A stretch of 64,000 bases of DNA from Crystallibacter permensis (GCF_025960875.1 NZ_JAODLR010000005.1:62001-126000); one strand, 5' to 3'. Counted from the first letter of the stretch, positions 1 through 8,512 are shown. Made by a program: numbers and translations. The notes: generated by a model from the sequence alone, not told the origin.

Positions 1-94
1 ACCCGAATCCAGCTCTTCGTGTTGCACGAGGGATAATAAGCATGCTTGGCTTCATCTTGTAGCAGGATCAATTCTTGAACAGAGGAGAGATGGC

Positions 95-448
95 ATGCAG
101 GTAATCGCCAATAACTTCGGTGCTTCCCAATACGACGCCTATGTGGACGGAGCGGTGGCCGCGTCACTGCACTACCAGATCCAGAACGGCGAGATGTGGC
201 TTCTCTGGACCACCGTGAGCGACAGCTGCGAGGTCAAGGGCCTTGCCGAGCGCCTGATCCGCGACGCCCTCGCCGATGCGCACAAGAGGAGGCTGGCCGT
301 GCGCCCGTTCTGCCACGAGGTCCGCAAGATCATCTCCGCGCACCCCGTATATCTGAAGCTGGTTCCGGCCAACGAGGTCAGGCGCCTTCACCTGACCGCA
401 GTTCCCGCGCCCAAGAAAACGAAGCAGCTCGCGACTGCCGCGGCCTAA
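95..448 (+). CDS. Small GNAT-fold N-acetyltransferase (COG2388/YjdJ-like)
   Basis: This 117-aa protein resembles the short, single-domain GNAT family COG2388, whose members are predicted acyl-CoA-dependent acyltransferases with unknown substrates. The central strand (MWLLWTTV) is followed by a helix with a GLAERLIRDAL-type acyl-CoA-binding segment. Near residues 68-88 comes the family signature of the P-x-C-x-x-V...I..HP.Y type (PFCHEVRKIISAHPVY). The start is supported by a GAGGAGAG Shine-Dalgarno ending about 5 nt upstream. The C-terminus is a short Lys/Ala-rich tail. The gene ends just before a convergent terminator shared with the MerR gene. The family is fairly clear; the substrate is unknown. 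Confidence 0.8.
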   Translation: MQVIANNFGASQYDAYVDGAVAASLHYQIQNGEMWLLWTTVSDSCEVKGLAERLIRDALADAHKRRLAVRPFCHEVRKIISAHPVYLKLVPANEVRRLHLTAVPAPKKTKQLATAAA

Positions 449-476
449 GCCGCCGTCAGCTAGGCCGCCAATGCAT

Positions 477-500
477 AACCCGCCCTACGGGGCGGGTTTG
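477..500. terminator. Bidirectional hairpin terminator between GNAT and merR
   Basis: A 9-bp GC-rich stem (AACCCGCCC / GGGCGGGTT) closes a TACG tetraloop and is followed by TTTG on the + strand and by A/T bases on the other side. It sits between two convergent genes, and its arm overlaps the last codon of the MerR gene. Confidence 0.75.
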
Positions 501-895
501 CTCTGGTTAGAACGAAGGTTCCTAATGAAGTCGTCGGCGCGCTCCAGGTTGAGTGCGAGCTTGTCGCGTTTTTCATGCGCCCTGCGAATATATTCTTCGA
601 GCAGTTCCCGTTCCCGCGGATGGTCCAAGCCGTCCGCGAGGGTGTCGACCACTTCCAGCAGTTCCGCCATTTCTTCAAGGGTGAAGCCAAGCGGCTTCAT
701 GGAACGGATTACCAGCAGCCGTTCCAAGTCGGACTGGGCGTAGACGCGGAATCCACCCTCCGTCCGGGTCGTCACCGGAAGGAGCCCCACGTCGTCGTAA
801 TGACGGATCGTGCGCAGCGAAAGCCCTGTCGCTTCAGCCAGTTCGCCGATATGCATTGTCCGCGCCCCGCTGGTTCCGCCGCCTGTTTCACTCAT
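485..895 (-). CDS. MerR-family transcriptional regulator
   Basis: This 136-aa protein has the MerR winged helix-turn-helix at roughly residues 14-82 (MHIGELAEATGLSLRTIRHYDDVGLL, then GGFRVY and LGFTLEEM). A C-terminal dimerisation coiled coil follows. I see no Cys cluster of the metal-sensing subfamilies, so the effector is unknown. The gene is divergent from the SulP transporter at 1084 and the intergenic region holds a MerR-type inverted repeat, so control of itself and the transporter is likely. The start is uncertain: ATG at 895 or the internal ATG at 856, where the conserved domain begins. Confidence 0.85.
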   Translation of the reverse strand: MSETGGGTSGARTMHIGELAEATGLSLRTIRHYDDVGLLPVTTRTEGGFRVYAQSDLERLLVIRSMKPLGFTLEEMAELLEVVDTLADGLDHPRERELLEEYIRRAHEKRDKLALNLERADDFIRNLRSNQSKPAP

Positions 896-926
896 AGGTC
901 ATTCTCTCTTCCTGCCTCCGACTTGC

Positions 927-955
927 AACCCTACCCTCACGTTAGGTTAGGGTTG
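927..955. promoter_or_regulatory. Probable MerR operator
   Basis: An imperfect inverted repeat (AACCCTACCCT - GTTAGGTTAGGGTT) lies between the divergent merR and sulP genes. MerR proteins typically bind such dyads in the spacer of their target promoter, so this is the expected site. The dyad is seen; binding is inferred. Confidence 0.6.
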
Positions 956-1083
956 TAGCTGACTGCCGGTCCTTGCCTGTTACCGGCCGCCCCATTTTCT
1001 TCTTCTACTCACCCCTGCGCAGCCCCCGCTTTCTTTTGTAACTGAAGGCCGGTTTGCCTTCTGAACGTATGAACGGAGCCTTA

Positions 1084-2607
1084 ATGGCAACGACTTCAAC
1101 CGAAGCCAAGCCGGAACTGACCCCGGAAGAGCGGCAGTCGGTACTGCGCACTCTCAAATCACCCCGCTTGCTCAAAACCGAGGTCCTCGCCGGCCTTGTC
1201 GTCGCCCTGGCCCTGATCCCCGAGGCCATCGCGTTTTCCATTATCGCCGGGGTAGATCCCCGGCTGGGACTGTTTGCCGCGTTCACCATGGCCGTTTCCA
1301 TCGCTTTCCTCGGCGGGCGTCCGGCGATGATTTCGGCGGCCACCGGTGCTGTGGCCCTGGTTATCGCACCGCTGGTGGACAGCCATGGCGTTGACCACTT
1401 CATCGCGGCCGTCATTCTGGCCGGCATCTTCCAGGTCCTGCTTGCTCTGCTGGGCGTGGCCAAGCTGATGCGGTTCATCCCCCGCCAGGTCATGGTGGGC
1501 TTCGTCAACGCACTGGCCATCCTGATCTTCATGTCCCAGGTTCCGGAGTTGCTTGGTGTGCCGTGGCTGGTCTATCTGCTGACTGCCTTGGGCCTGGTGA
1601 TTGTGTTCGGGCTGCCGAAACTGACCAATGTGGTCCCGGCACCGCTGGTCGCCATCGTCGTCCTGACCCTCATTACGGTCCTAGCCTCTGTGGCTATCCC
1701 CACGGTCGGCGACAAGGGTGATCTGCCCGACAGCTTGCCCACCTTGTTCTTCCCGAACGTCCCGTTAACGTTTGAGGCGTTCCAGATCCTCTTCCCCTAT
1801 GCACTGGCCATGGCCTTCGTCGGTCTGCTCGAGTCACTGATGACGGCCAAGCTCGTCGACGACATCACCGACACCCGCTCCAGCAAAACCCGCGAATCCT
1901 GGGGCCAGGGCGCGGCGAACATCATCACCGGATTCTTCGGCGGCATGGGCGGCTGCGCCATGATCGGCCAGACCATGATCAACGTCAAAGCCTCCGGCGC
2001 CCGCACCCGGATCTCAACCTTCCTGGCCGGCATGTTCCTGCTCGTCCTTGTAGTCTCCCTCGGCGATATCGTGGCTATCATTCCGATGGCCGCCCTGGTG
2101 GCCGTGATGATTTTCGTTTCCATCGCGACCTTCGACTGGCACAGCATCCAGCCCTCCACGCTGCGCATGATGCCCAAAAGTGAAACCGCCGTCATGCTCG
2201 TCACCGTGATCGTCACCGTCTGGACGCACAACCTCGCCATCGGCGTGGGCGTCGGCGTACTCACGGCCATGGTGCTCTTCGCCCGCCGCGTGGCACACTT
2301 CGTTTCCGTGGACCGCACGGTCTTGGAACTCAACGGCGAGAAGGTCGCCACCTACGTGGTGGACGGCGAACTGTTCTTCGCCTCCTCGAACGACCTCTAT
2401 ACCCAGTTCGAATACGCGCACGATCCGGAGAAGGTGGTCATCGACATGCATGCCTCCCACCTTTGGGATGCATCGACTATCGCCGCCCTGGACGCGATCA
2501 CGGAGAAGTACCGCAGGCACGGCAAGGACGTTCAGATCATCGGCTTGAACTCCGCCAGCGTCCTGATGCGCGAACGTATGGCAGGCAAACTGGGAGGCGG
2601 CCACTAG
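1084..2607 (+). CDS. SulP-family inorganic anion transporter with STAS domain (copy 1)
   Basis: This 507-aa polytopic membrane protein has the SulP signature early in the protein (GLVVALALIPEAIAFSII) and a series of hydrophobic segments typical of the 14-TM SLC26/SulP fold. A cytoplasmic STAS domain occupies about residues 400-507 (VDGELFFAS, VIDMHASHLWDASTIAALD). Family members carry sulfate, bicarbonate or other small anions by symport or exchange; the substrate cannot be read here. The start at 1084 has GGAG about 5 nt upstream; an upstream in-frame ATG at 1054 is less likely. A near-identical paralogue lies at 45112-46629. Divergent from a MerR regulator that probably controls it. Confidence 0.93.
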   Translation: MATTSTEAKPELTPEERQSVLRTLKSPRLLKTEVLAGLVVALALIPEAIAFSIIAGVDPRLGLFAAFTMAVSIAFLGGRPAMISAATGAVALVIAPLVDSHGVDHFIAAVILAGIFQVLLALLGVAKLMRFIPRQVMVGFVNALAILIFMSQVPELLGVPWLVYLLTALGLVIVFGLPKLTNVVPAPLVAIVVLTLITVLASVAIPTVGDKGDLPDSLPTLFFPNVPLTFEAFQILFPYALAMAFVGLLESLMTAKLVDDITDTRSSKTRESWGQGAANIITGFFGGMGGCAMIGQTMINVKASGARTRISTFLAGMFLLVLVVSLGDIVAIIPMAALVAVMIFVSIATFDWHSIQPSTLRMMPKSETAVMLVTVIVTVWTHNLAIGVGVGVLTAMVLFARRVAHFVSVDRTVLELNGEKVATYVVDGELFFASSNDLYTQFEYAHDPEKVVIDMHASHLWDASTIAALDAITEKYRRHGKDVQIIGLNSASVLMRERMAGKLGGGH

Positions 2608-2642
2608 CCGGTACCGCCGTTGGAACGGTCGTGGCCTGGCTC

Positions 2643-3134
2643 CTATTGTCCCGATCCCACACCCGGATGCGGAAGGCCGGAAGCCGCCAGATCTGAAACC
2701 CATTCCGGCGTGGCCCTGCCCAGACGCTTATCAGTGGTCACGCACAGCCGGGCGGCGTTGGTCTTGACGCAATGATCTTCGCCATCCCGCTCCGGCAGCG
2801 CTTTGGGCAGCGCTGCTTCGTGCAGCGGCCTGATGGCAGCCGTGGCCAGGATTTCGATCTCTTCATCCGTGGCCAAGTGGCTTTTGGCCAGCAGTGCCAG
2901 GACACCAAGCCCGGTCGCCTTGCGCTCCATGTCAGCTGACAAGGAAGCGTCCAACGCCCATTGCGCGCGCGACCACCACTCGGAGCGGCGGTCTGCCAGC
3001 GCCCGCTCCGTCACGGCCTGCCACGCAATGAAACCCGCGACGGCGGCTGCCAGCAGCGTGGCCAGCGGGCCCAAAGCCTCAAGGATGTTCCACCATTCCG
3101 ACTGCTGGACAATCACTGCATCCGGTACCGTCAT
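2643..3134 (-). CDS. Membrane-anchored hypothetical protein
   Basis: This 163-aa protein is not a family I recognise. Residues 1-18 are polar and followed by one transmembrane helix at about 20-41 (LGPLATLLAAAVAGFIAWQA). A cytoplasmic-type helical region rich in Trp, Ala and Glu comes next, with EWWSRAQWALDASLSAD near the middle. The C-terminal ~50 residues contain CVTTDKRLGRATPEWVSDLA. It is transcribed divergently from the YefM-like antitoxin 53 bp away. The start codon lies exactly 6 nt after TAGGAT, suggesting a leaderless transcript. It is convergent with the SulP gene. Confidence 0.6.
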   Translation of the reverse strand: MTVPDAVIVQQSEWWNILEALGPLATLLAAAVAGFIAWQAVTERALADRRSEWWSRAQWALDASLSADMERKATGLGVLALLAKSHLATDEEIEILATAAIRPLHEAALPKALPERDGEDHCVKTNAARLCVTTDKRLGRATPEWVSDLAASGLPHPGVGSGQ

Positions 3135-3146
3135 AGGCTCATCCTA
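3135..3146 (-). promoter_or_regulatory. -10 element of a leaderless promoter
   Basis: TAGGAT on the minus strand (3141-3146) is followed by six nucleotides and then the ATG at 3134. No Shine-Dalgarno is visible, so the mRNA probably begins at the start codon. Confidence 0.5.
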
Positions 3147-3187
3147 GAGCTTGCGGCACAATTGGCTGCAGGGCGAAAGGACCATTC

Positions 3188-3439
3188 ATGAAGAGCATGA
3201 CGTACGCCGAACTGAAGGCGGACCACGAGGCCATTCTTGACTCCGTTGTGGACAACCGCGAGGAGGTCGTCATTCGCCGGCGGGACAAGGATCCCGTTGT
3301 CATCTTGGCTCTGGATGACTACGAGTCGCTCAAGGAAACCGCTTATCTCCTCCGCACCCCCGAGAATGCTCGGCGGCTCCTCCGTTCAATTGACAACCTC
3401 GAATCAGGTGAAGAAGCGAGACAAATGCCGCGCCATTAA
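3188..3439 (+). CDS. YefM/Phd-type antitoxin, apparently without a toxin partner
   Basis: This 83-aa protein matches the Phd/YefM antitoxin fold. The N-terminal DNA-binding part reads YAELKADHEAILDSVVDNREEVVIRRR, and VVILALDDYESLKETAYLLRTPENARRLLRSI matches the YefM helix that wraps YoeB. The start has an AAAGGA Shine-Dalgarno 7 nt upstream. YefM is normally followed at once by a yoeB/txe toxin gene; here a perfect 19-bp terminator hairpin follows 21 bp after the stop and no toxin-sized frame is present. The gene is divergent from a membrane protein. It may be a solitary antitoxin or a repressor retained after toxin loss. Confidence 0.85.
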   Translation: MKSMTYAELKADHEAILDSVVDNREEVVIRRRDKDPVVILALDDYESLKETAYLLRTPENARRLLRSIDNLESGEEARQMPRH

Positions 3440-3460
3440 GTGGCTGGTCCGTCCAGAACG

Positions 3461-3507
3461 CTTGAGGCCGTTGCCAGCATTAGCTGCTGGCAACGGCCTC
3501 AAGTTAT
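3461..3507 (+). terminator. Perfect 19-bp hairpin terminator
   Basis: The arms at 3461-3479 and 3485-3503 are perfectly complementary over 19 bp with a 5-nt loop, followed by TTATAT. It closes the antitoxin transcript and faces the convergent surface-protein gene, so it may work in both directions. Confidence 0.8.
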
Positions 3508-3536
3508 ATGGGCCCTATGATCTTGGGCGTGGCGAC

Positions 3537-5825
3537 TCAGCTCTTCTTACGACGGCGTGAGAACACGGTAGCTGCGGTTCCTGCTGTCATCAGCAGCAGT
3601 GCCGCCGAAATCAGTCCGATGGATTCCGTGCCCGTCATGGCCAGGCCTCCTGACTGGGGGTAGACGACCGGTGACGGTTCAGGGTTAGGAGCCGCTGCAC
3701 CCGGTGCCGGCGCTTCTTCCGCAGGCTCTTCCGGTGTAACCGGCGGCTCCTCGGGGCTGACCGGCGGTTCTTCCGGTTCCGGAGTCGGCTTGGCCGGGGT
3801 CTCCTCGTCCGGGGCCTCGACCTCGGCGCAGGCCTCGGCGGAGTACTTGCCGTTGAGCAGGACCTCGTTCAGCAGGCCGGTTCCTTCGTCTTCTTCCAGC
3901 CGGCAGTCCAGCTGGTCTTCCGAGGCGTCGGAGTCAACGACGACGCGCGCCCAGACGATGTAGAGATGAGTGGAGTCGGGTTCAATGCCGCGGCCGTCCG
4001 CCAAGGTGGTTGTAGCGTCCTCTTCGGGATCCTCCCAAACCCCTTCCTCGCCGTCGTTATCCCGAATCCATTCGGCATTGGTGACCCTGATGCCGTCGCC
4101 GAACTTCAGTGTGTCGGTCAGGTCATAGTCGCGCCAGGCGATCTTGGAATTGTTGGTCACGCTGACTTCGTATTCGATTTCCCAGATGCCGGCGCCGACG
4201 TCGATCGCCTCTCCGGCGGTCTTGTCGACGTGCAGCCCCTCGGGGTCGAGCGAGTTCTCGATGACGCAGCGGATGTCCTGGCCGTACGACGGCGTGATCT
4301 TGTCACCGTCCTGATAGATGTTGCCTTCGCCGTAGACCAGTTCGCAGACCCAGTCGCCGGCGGAGAACTCGTCCTGGCCGTCGAAGTCTGCTTCCTCGGC
4401 GAGCGTGTAGGTCACGTCCGGATCCACGTTGCCGCTCACCCACGAGGTGCCCTCAAGCGTGGGCTCATCCTCGCCCTCCGCTGTGGCGGTCAGCGTCCAC
4501 TTCTCCGCGTAGTCCCAGTAGTCCTCGGGGTCGATGTCCTTGGCCAGGGTCAGGTTCTGTTCGCACTCAACATGGTTTACGACGGTGAAGGCGCTGTCCT
4601 TGTCCATGAGTTCCCGCTCGCCGAGGCCCTCACGGTAGTCCACCAAGCAGCCTTCAGGGACCTTGGCTTCCTCTTTGAGGTAGACGTAGTCGCCCTTGTA
4701 GAAGTCCGTGTACTGCGTATCCCAAGCTGCGTCTGCGACTTCCTCGCTGTCCGGACCGAACTTGAGCCAGGCGTCGAAGCCATCCGGCTGGCTGCCGTGG
4801 TCAAATTCTTCGCCGTCGATGACCCACTTCTTATCGACTTCGAAGCTGGCGCGGTACTTGGGCGCGTGCGGGATGTCGGCACAGGCGGAATCGGCGTAGT
4901 TGCCGTCCACGTAGATCTTGTTCAGCAGGCCGCCGGAATAGCCGTCCTTGCAGGTCAGCTCGTATTCGGGGGTGTCGTCTGCAACCTTGACCGTGGCGTA
5001 CACATGGTAGAAGTGGCTCTTGCCTTCGCCCAGTTCGACGTCGTCGTCCTTGCTGGCGAGTTCGGCCGTGTTGCCCTGGAATTGGTTTTCCTTGTCGCCC
5101 TTGCTCCAGGTAGCCCTCTCGACCTCGATGCCGTGGCCGAAGGAGAGCTCGTCCGAGAGCGTGTATTCCTCGTCATCCTTGTAGTCGCCGTCGCCGTTGG
5201 GCTGGTTGGTTACCTGGATGGTGTAGCTGATGTACCAGCGGCCTTCGGACTCGTCGCCGAGGGCCTCCACCGAGTTGGCCTTCTTAGTGGCGACGATCGG
5301 GCTGGCCTCGTCTTCGTGGTCACCCTCTTCGTGCTCGGCTTCGTCCTCGGTCTCGGTTTCTTCGTCTTCGTGCCCGGCGTCATCGTCGCTGCCGGCGATC
5401 GCGGCCAGGGGTGCGGCGGGCTGGTTGGCCGGCGCGGCATCTTCGGCGGCCGGGGCCGGTTCTTGGCCCGGGGCGGGCGCCGGTTCAACGGGCTGTTCGG
5501 CTGCCGGTCCAGCAGGTTCAGGCGCCTCCATGACTTCAGCTTCGGCGGGTTCGCCTGTTCCTGCCGAGGGGTCTTCCGTTCCGGCAAGCGTGGCTTCGGC
5601 AGGGGCCGCCGCAGCCAGCCCCACGATCTCGGTGGCTGTTCCCGTTGACTCTGCTCCGCCGTCGTCCGCTAGAACAGGCAGGGCCAGGCCGGCCGACATG
5701 AGCGAGCCCGCGGCCACAGCAGCAAGTCCTCCGCGCAGCCGCTTCAGGACGTCGCGCCTCTTCGGGCGCGCTTCCTTGGGCGGTTTCGGATTGGACGCCG
5801 CTGACTGCGCTGGCTTGTCTGTCAT
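3537..5825 (-). CDS. Tat-exported, LAMTG-anchored repetitive surface protein
   Basis: This 762-aa protein is a cell-wall-anchored adhesin or fibre-like protein. The N-terminus has a twin-arginine signal (KRRDVLKRLRGGLAAVAAG, then a hydrophobic core ending at LPVLADD). About 150 Ala/Pro/Glu-rich residues with an acidic run follow. Two copies of a related beta-rich domain flank SpaA/prealbumin-like segments: one around GRWYISYTIQVTNQ...YTLSDELSFGHGI, the other around GIWEIEYEVSVTNN...YDLTDTLKFGDGI. A Pro/Glu stalk leads to the sorting signal LAMTG, a hydrophobic helix and RRRKKS. LAXTG is the motif of class E sortases; none is encoded here. The start at 5825 is preferred because GGGGGA sits 5 nt upstream. 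Its ligand is unknown. Confidence 0.85.
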   Translation of the reverse strand: MTDKPAQSAASNPKPPKEARPKRRDVLKRLRGGLAAVAAGSLMSAGLALPVLADDGGAESTGTATEIVGLAAAAPAEATLAGTEDPSAGTGEPAEAEVMEAPEPAGPAAEQPVEPAPAPGQEPAPAAEDAAPANQPAAPLAAIAGSDDDAGHEDEETETEDEAEHEEGDHEDEASPIVATKKANSVEALGDESEGRWYISYTIQVTNQPNGDGDYKDDEEYTLSDELSFGHGIEVERATWSKGDKENQFQGNTAELASKDDDVELGEGKSHFYHVYATVKVADDTPEYELTCKDGYSGGLLNKIYVDGNYADSACADIPHAPKYRASFEVDKKWVIDGEEFDHGSQPDGFDAWLKFGPDSEEVADAAWDTQYTDFYKGDYVYLKEEAKVPEGCLVDYREGLGERELMDKDSAFTVVNHVECEQNLTLAKDIDPEDYWDYAEKWTLTATAEGEDEPTLEGTSWVSGNVDPDVTYTLAEEADFDGQDEFSAGDWVCELVYGEGNIYQDGDKITPSYGQDIRCVIENSLDPEGLHVDKTAGEAIDVGAGIWEIEYEVSVTNNSKIAWRDYDLTDTLKFGDGIRVTNAEWIRDNDGEEGVWEDPEEDATTTLADGRGIEPDSTHLYIVWARVVVDSDASEDQLDCRLEEDEGTGLLNEVLLNGKYSAEACAEVEAPDEETPAKPTPEPEEPPVSPEEPPVTPEEPAEEAPAPGAAAPNPEPSPVVYPQSGGLAMTGTESIGLISAALLLMTAGTAATVFSRRRKKS

Positions 5826-6221
5826 CTTGTTCCCCCAAAAAGACCGGCACACGTCGGGTGCCGTTGCAGGTGCGAGTGTCGGACCGTCTCCCCTGGTCCC
5901 TTATTGCCGTGAGCGCCCATGCGGACGCTGCGGCAGCCCGCTCCCCAACGGGCTGCCACACGTGCAGTCCCTCATAAAGAAAACTGCTTCCCCCAAGGTC
6001 CTCACCATTGAGAACCCGCTCCGTTGCCTTCGTGCCTTGACAGCCGCCGGCAACGGAGGGCGGTGGTGGCTGCCAAGTACGGCTAGCCTAGGCGAGGGGT
6101 TAGTTCGGGCGCTAGGGATAAACGTTGCTTGCGGCCGGATTGGCGCCGTTTTCCAAGGTATTTGCAAGGTCGCTGGGCGAGTTTCGGTGGCAGAAGTGCG
6201 TAGTCGTCGGCACGTCGCCGC
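5826..6221 (-). other. 396-bp gene-free leader region with two inverted repeats
   Basis: No credible gene is present here. Two inverted repeats stand out: a 9-bp hairpin (5932-5940 with 5949-5957, 8-nt loop) and a 10-bp pair (6019-6028 with 6049-6058, 20-nt spacer). They lie upstream of the surface-protein gene and downstream of the aminotransferase gene, so they could be a structured 5' leader or a terminator. I recognise no known riboswitch. Confidence 0.4.
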
Positions 6222-7340
6222 TCAGGCGCGGCCGATCAATTCGGCCACGAGGTCGAGTTCTTCCTCAAGGTTGTAGAAATGCAGCGCCAGACGGATTCTG
6301 CCTGCACGGACAGACGCCACCACGTTGGCTTGGCGGCAGCGTGCCATGACCGCTTCGGCGTCGGTCAGCGGGACAGCGACGATGGTAGAGCGGTGCTGCT
6401 CAGGGAAGGGGTGGAAGGCAGGGCAATGTGTGGCCAGCGCGTCCTGCAGGTGCCGGGCGAGCTGGGCGTTGCGCTCAATCAGGGCGTTGATACCGAACCG
6501 GCCGAAAAGGCGAAGCGCCGCCTGGTCGGCCAGGGCAGGAAACCACGCCAGGGAAACGTCGAGCTTCGACGCCGTCTGCGACAGATCCATGGCTGGACCG
6601 TAGAAGCTCTCGAGCGGCATCCGGGTAGCCTTCCAGCCCGGCACGACAGGCCGGAGTTGCTCAAGCAGTCCGGAGCGGACATAAAGATAACCCATGCCCC
6701 TCGAACCGAGCAGGAACTTATGGCTGGCCGAGGCGAGGAAGTCAACGCCATCACGCACGACGTCGAGCAGTACCGCACCGGCGGCCTGGCAGGCGTCGAC
6801 GAAGAACCAGGCGCCGGAGCGGGCGGCTATCCCGCTGAGCGCGGCCAAGTCCGCCCGGTAGCCGTTGGCCGAATTCACCGCACTCACCGCAATCAGGCGG
6901 GTACCGCCGTCGGCAGCGTGAGCGTAAGCTTCGGCCGCCACGACCCCGGCGTCCGGCGCCAGGGTGCGGATCTCGTATCCGCGCTCCCGCAGCAGGAGCC
7001 AGGGAAAGTAGTTCGAAGTGAATTCGTTCTCGGCGACAACGACGTTCTCGCCGCGCTTCGCGGGAGGCAGATTAGCGGCCACGATCCCCGCGGCCGTACT
7101 CACGGCCGGCACGAGGGCAATCTCCTCGACGGTAGCGCCGACGATCTCCGCGAACGTGGCGCGGGCATCCTCCCCTGCCTGCTCAGCTTCCCGCCAATCG
7201 AACCGGCCGGTGGACCAGCGTTCGACCGCCTGCTCATATGCGGCCCTCGCAGGGGCGCAGCCGACGTTCATGGAGGCAGTGTTGAGGTAGATCGTGTCCT
7301 TGAGCCCGGGGAAGAGCTGGCGGATATCGGCGGCGTGCAT
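6222..7340 (-). CDS. Class V (cysteine desulfurase-like) PLP aminotransferase
   Basis: This ~372-aa PLP enzyme of aminotransferase class V resembles isopenicillin-N-epimerase and cysteine-desulfurase-like proteins. The N-terminus has the family start FPGLKDTIYLNTASM. The PLP-contacting Asp lies in FVDACQAAGA and the Schiff-base lysine in SASHKFLLGSRGMGYLYV. No sulfur-carrier (Suf/Isc) genes are nearby, so a role in Fe-S assembly is not supported; a substrate cannot be assigned. Starts are possible at 7382, 7358 and 7340. The last is preferred because AAGGA lies 10 nt upstream and the conserved fold begins just after it. Confidence 0.85.
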   Translation of the reverse strand: MHAADIRQLFPGLKDTIYLNTASMNVGCAPARAAYEQAVERWSTGRFDWREAEQAGEDARATFAEIVGATVEEIALVPAVSTAAGIVAANLPPAKRGENVVVAENEFTSNYFPWLLLRERGYEIRTLAPDAGVVAAEAYAHAADGGTRLIAVSAVNSANGYRADLAALSGIAARSGAWFFVDACQAAGAVLLDVVRDGVDFLASASHKFLLGSRGMGYLYVRSGLLEQLRPVVPGWKATRMPLESFYGPAMDLSQTASKLDVSLAWFPALADQAALRLFGRFGINALIERNAQLARHLQDALATHCPAFHPFPEQHRSTIVAVPLTDAEAVMARCRQANVVASVRAGRIRLALHFYNLEEELDLVAELIGRA

Positions 7341-7485
7341 GGCTGAACCATCCTTCATGCCGATTGGCGTCCTCGCCGCCAAAGTCTAGGCGCGGTCGCC
7401 GAGTAGGACAACCATCTTATGGCTGGCCGCACCGGCGCAGCCAGTGCCTGCGGTCGGTGACCTTCCTTGAGAGCCCGACCGGATT

Positions 7486-8223
7486 CTACTGTCCGGTACG
7501 TGCAGTTCCCTTGTCCGGCACTTCCGTCACCGTCACGTGGTCGGTGTCGAGGTAACCGCGTTCCAACAGGCCGGAACTGGCATTGTGGCGGAGCAAGTCG
7601 ACGCTGGTCCGCTCTCCGGCTTCCCAGTCAGCTTCCGTCGGGTTCAGGTGTTTACTTGTCGTGGTAGGCAGCTGGCCGGCCTCCCGCATTGCATCTGCTA
7701 CTTCGCCGAAGACGGGACCGGCGCTTCCGCCGAGGTTGTACTGTCCAGGATATTCAGAATCAGGGTTCCGGTAGGTCGCCATCACTTCGCCCTCGTGCGG
7801 CGTGGAGCAGTCCACCGTGAAGATGGCCGTGGTTTTGGCCATGTAGTCGTAGTCGAAGTATAGACAGTCCCCGATCGACAGGTCGCTCAGGCGCTTGGCG
7901 TCCATGCTGTCCCAGGCATTGGCGAGAAATTGCTCTGTCGCCAGCCGGTCGGCTTCGGCCTCCTCCGCGGTGAGGCTGGGAGCAGCCGGTACCGAGGTCA
8001 CGTCGGGTGTCGGCGTCACTGCTGTCAGGGTCGCGGAGGGACCTGTTGGTTGAGGGCTCGAAGTCGGAGTGTTCCCGCTTGCTTCGCCGGTGCTGTTCCC
8101 TGTGCCTGTCGACGGAGCTGGGGTAGAGGCCGAAGCGGCACAGCCTGTCAGCAGCGAAACCGCTGCAGCGGCCAACAGTGTACGAACGGCGTGGCGAGGC
8201 CTGTTGACGTTGCCCTGATTCAC
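7486..8223 (-). CDS. Lipoprotein with septum-formation domain
   Basis: This 245-aa predicted lipoprotein has a basic N-terminus, a hydrophobic core and the lipobox LTGC (about residues 25-28). A Ser/Thr/Pro-rich linker of about 45 residues follows. The C-terminal domain matches the actinobacterial septum-formation domain: SIGDCLYFD...IFTVDCSTPHEGEVMATY, with two conserved Cys and a C-x(n)-PH-E-V motif. Members are membrane- or lipid-anchored extracytoplasmic proteins, some linked to cell division in mycobacteria. The start has GGGGGAGA just upstream of a GTG. The cellular role in this organism is inferred from the domain only. Confidence 0.8.
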   Translation of the reverse strand: MNQGNVNRPRHAVRTLLAAAAVSLLTGCAASASTPAPSTGTGNSTGEASGNTPTSSPQPTGPSATLTAVTPTPDVTSVPAAPSLTAEEAEADRLATEQFLANAWDSMDAKRLSDLSIGDCLYFDYDYMAKTTAIFTVDCSTPHEGEVMATYRNPDSEYPGQYNLGGSAGPVFGEVADAMREAGQLPTTTSKHLNPTEADWEAGERTSVDLLRHNASSGLLERGYLDTDHVTVTEVPDKGTARTGQ

Positions 8224-8483
8224 TTATTCTCCCCCGCTATTGAGATGCTCTCCTGATTACAGCACTGCGCGCAGAACCGAGGAAATCCGGCGCGACTTCA
8301 CGACGACCTGAAGTGATGGACCTGACCAGAGGCTCTGCCTTGGCCAAGTCCGTTCATCCCATGCCTTGGGGAGGTGGCATGCGCTGGGATAGCTCCTCAG
8401 CCTAAAATCCCGCAATTCGTCCGGGCAGAGTTTGGTGAAAAGATTCATCTGGTGGTAGGTGACAACAAACACATGTCACGGGT

Positions 8484-8512
8484 TTGTAACGGTTCAGTGT
8501 GGCCGATACGTT
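8484..8512 (+). promoter_or_regulatory. Promoter of the riboswitch transcript
   Basis: TTGTAA (8484-8489) and TACGTT (8507-8512) are separated by 17 bp. Transcription would start near 8519, about 36 nt before the first riboswitch stem. The 260 bp before it (8224-8483) show no convincing gene. Confidence 0.55.

Noticed and set aside
3966-5648. A 560-codon open frame antisense to the surface-protein gene
   Set aside because: It has no ribosome site or recognisable domain, and its hydrophobic, Val/Gly-rich translation is the mirror of an acidic, codon-biased gene on the other strand.
8257-8472. A 71-codon minus-strand frame before the riboswitch
   Set aside because: It has no clear ribosome site, conserved motif or partner gene; the region is better explained as promoter-proximal non-coding DNA.
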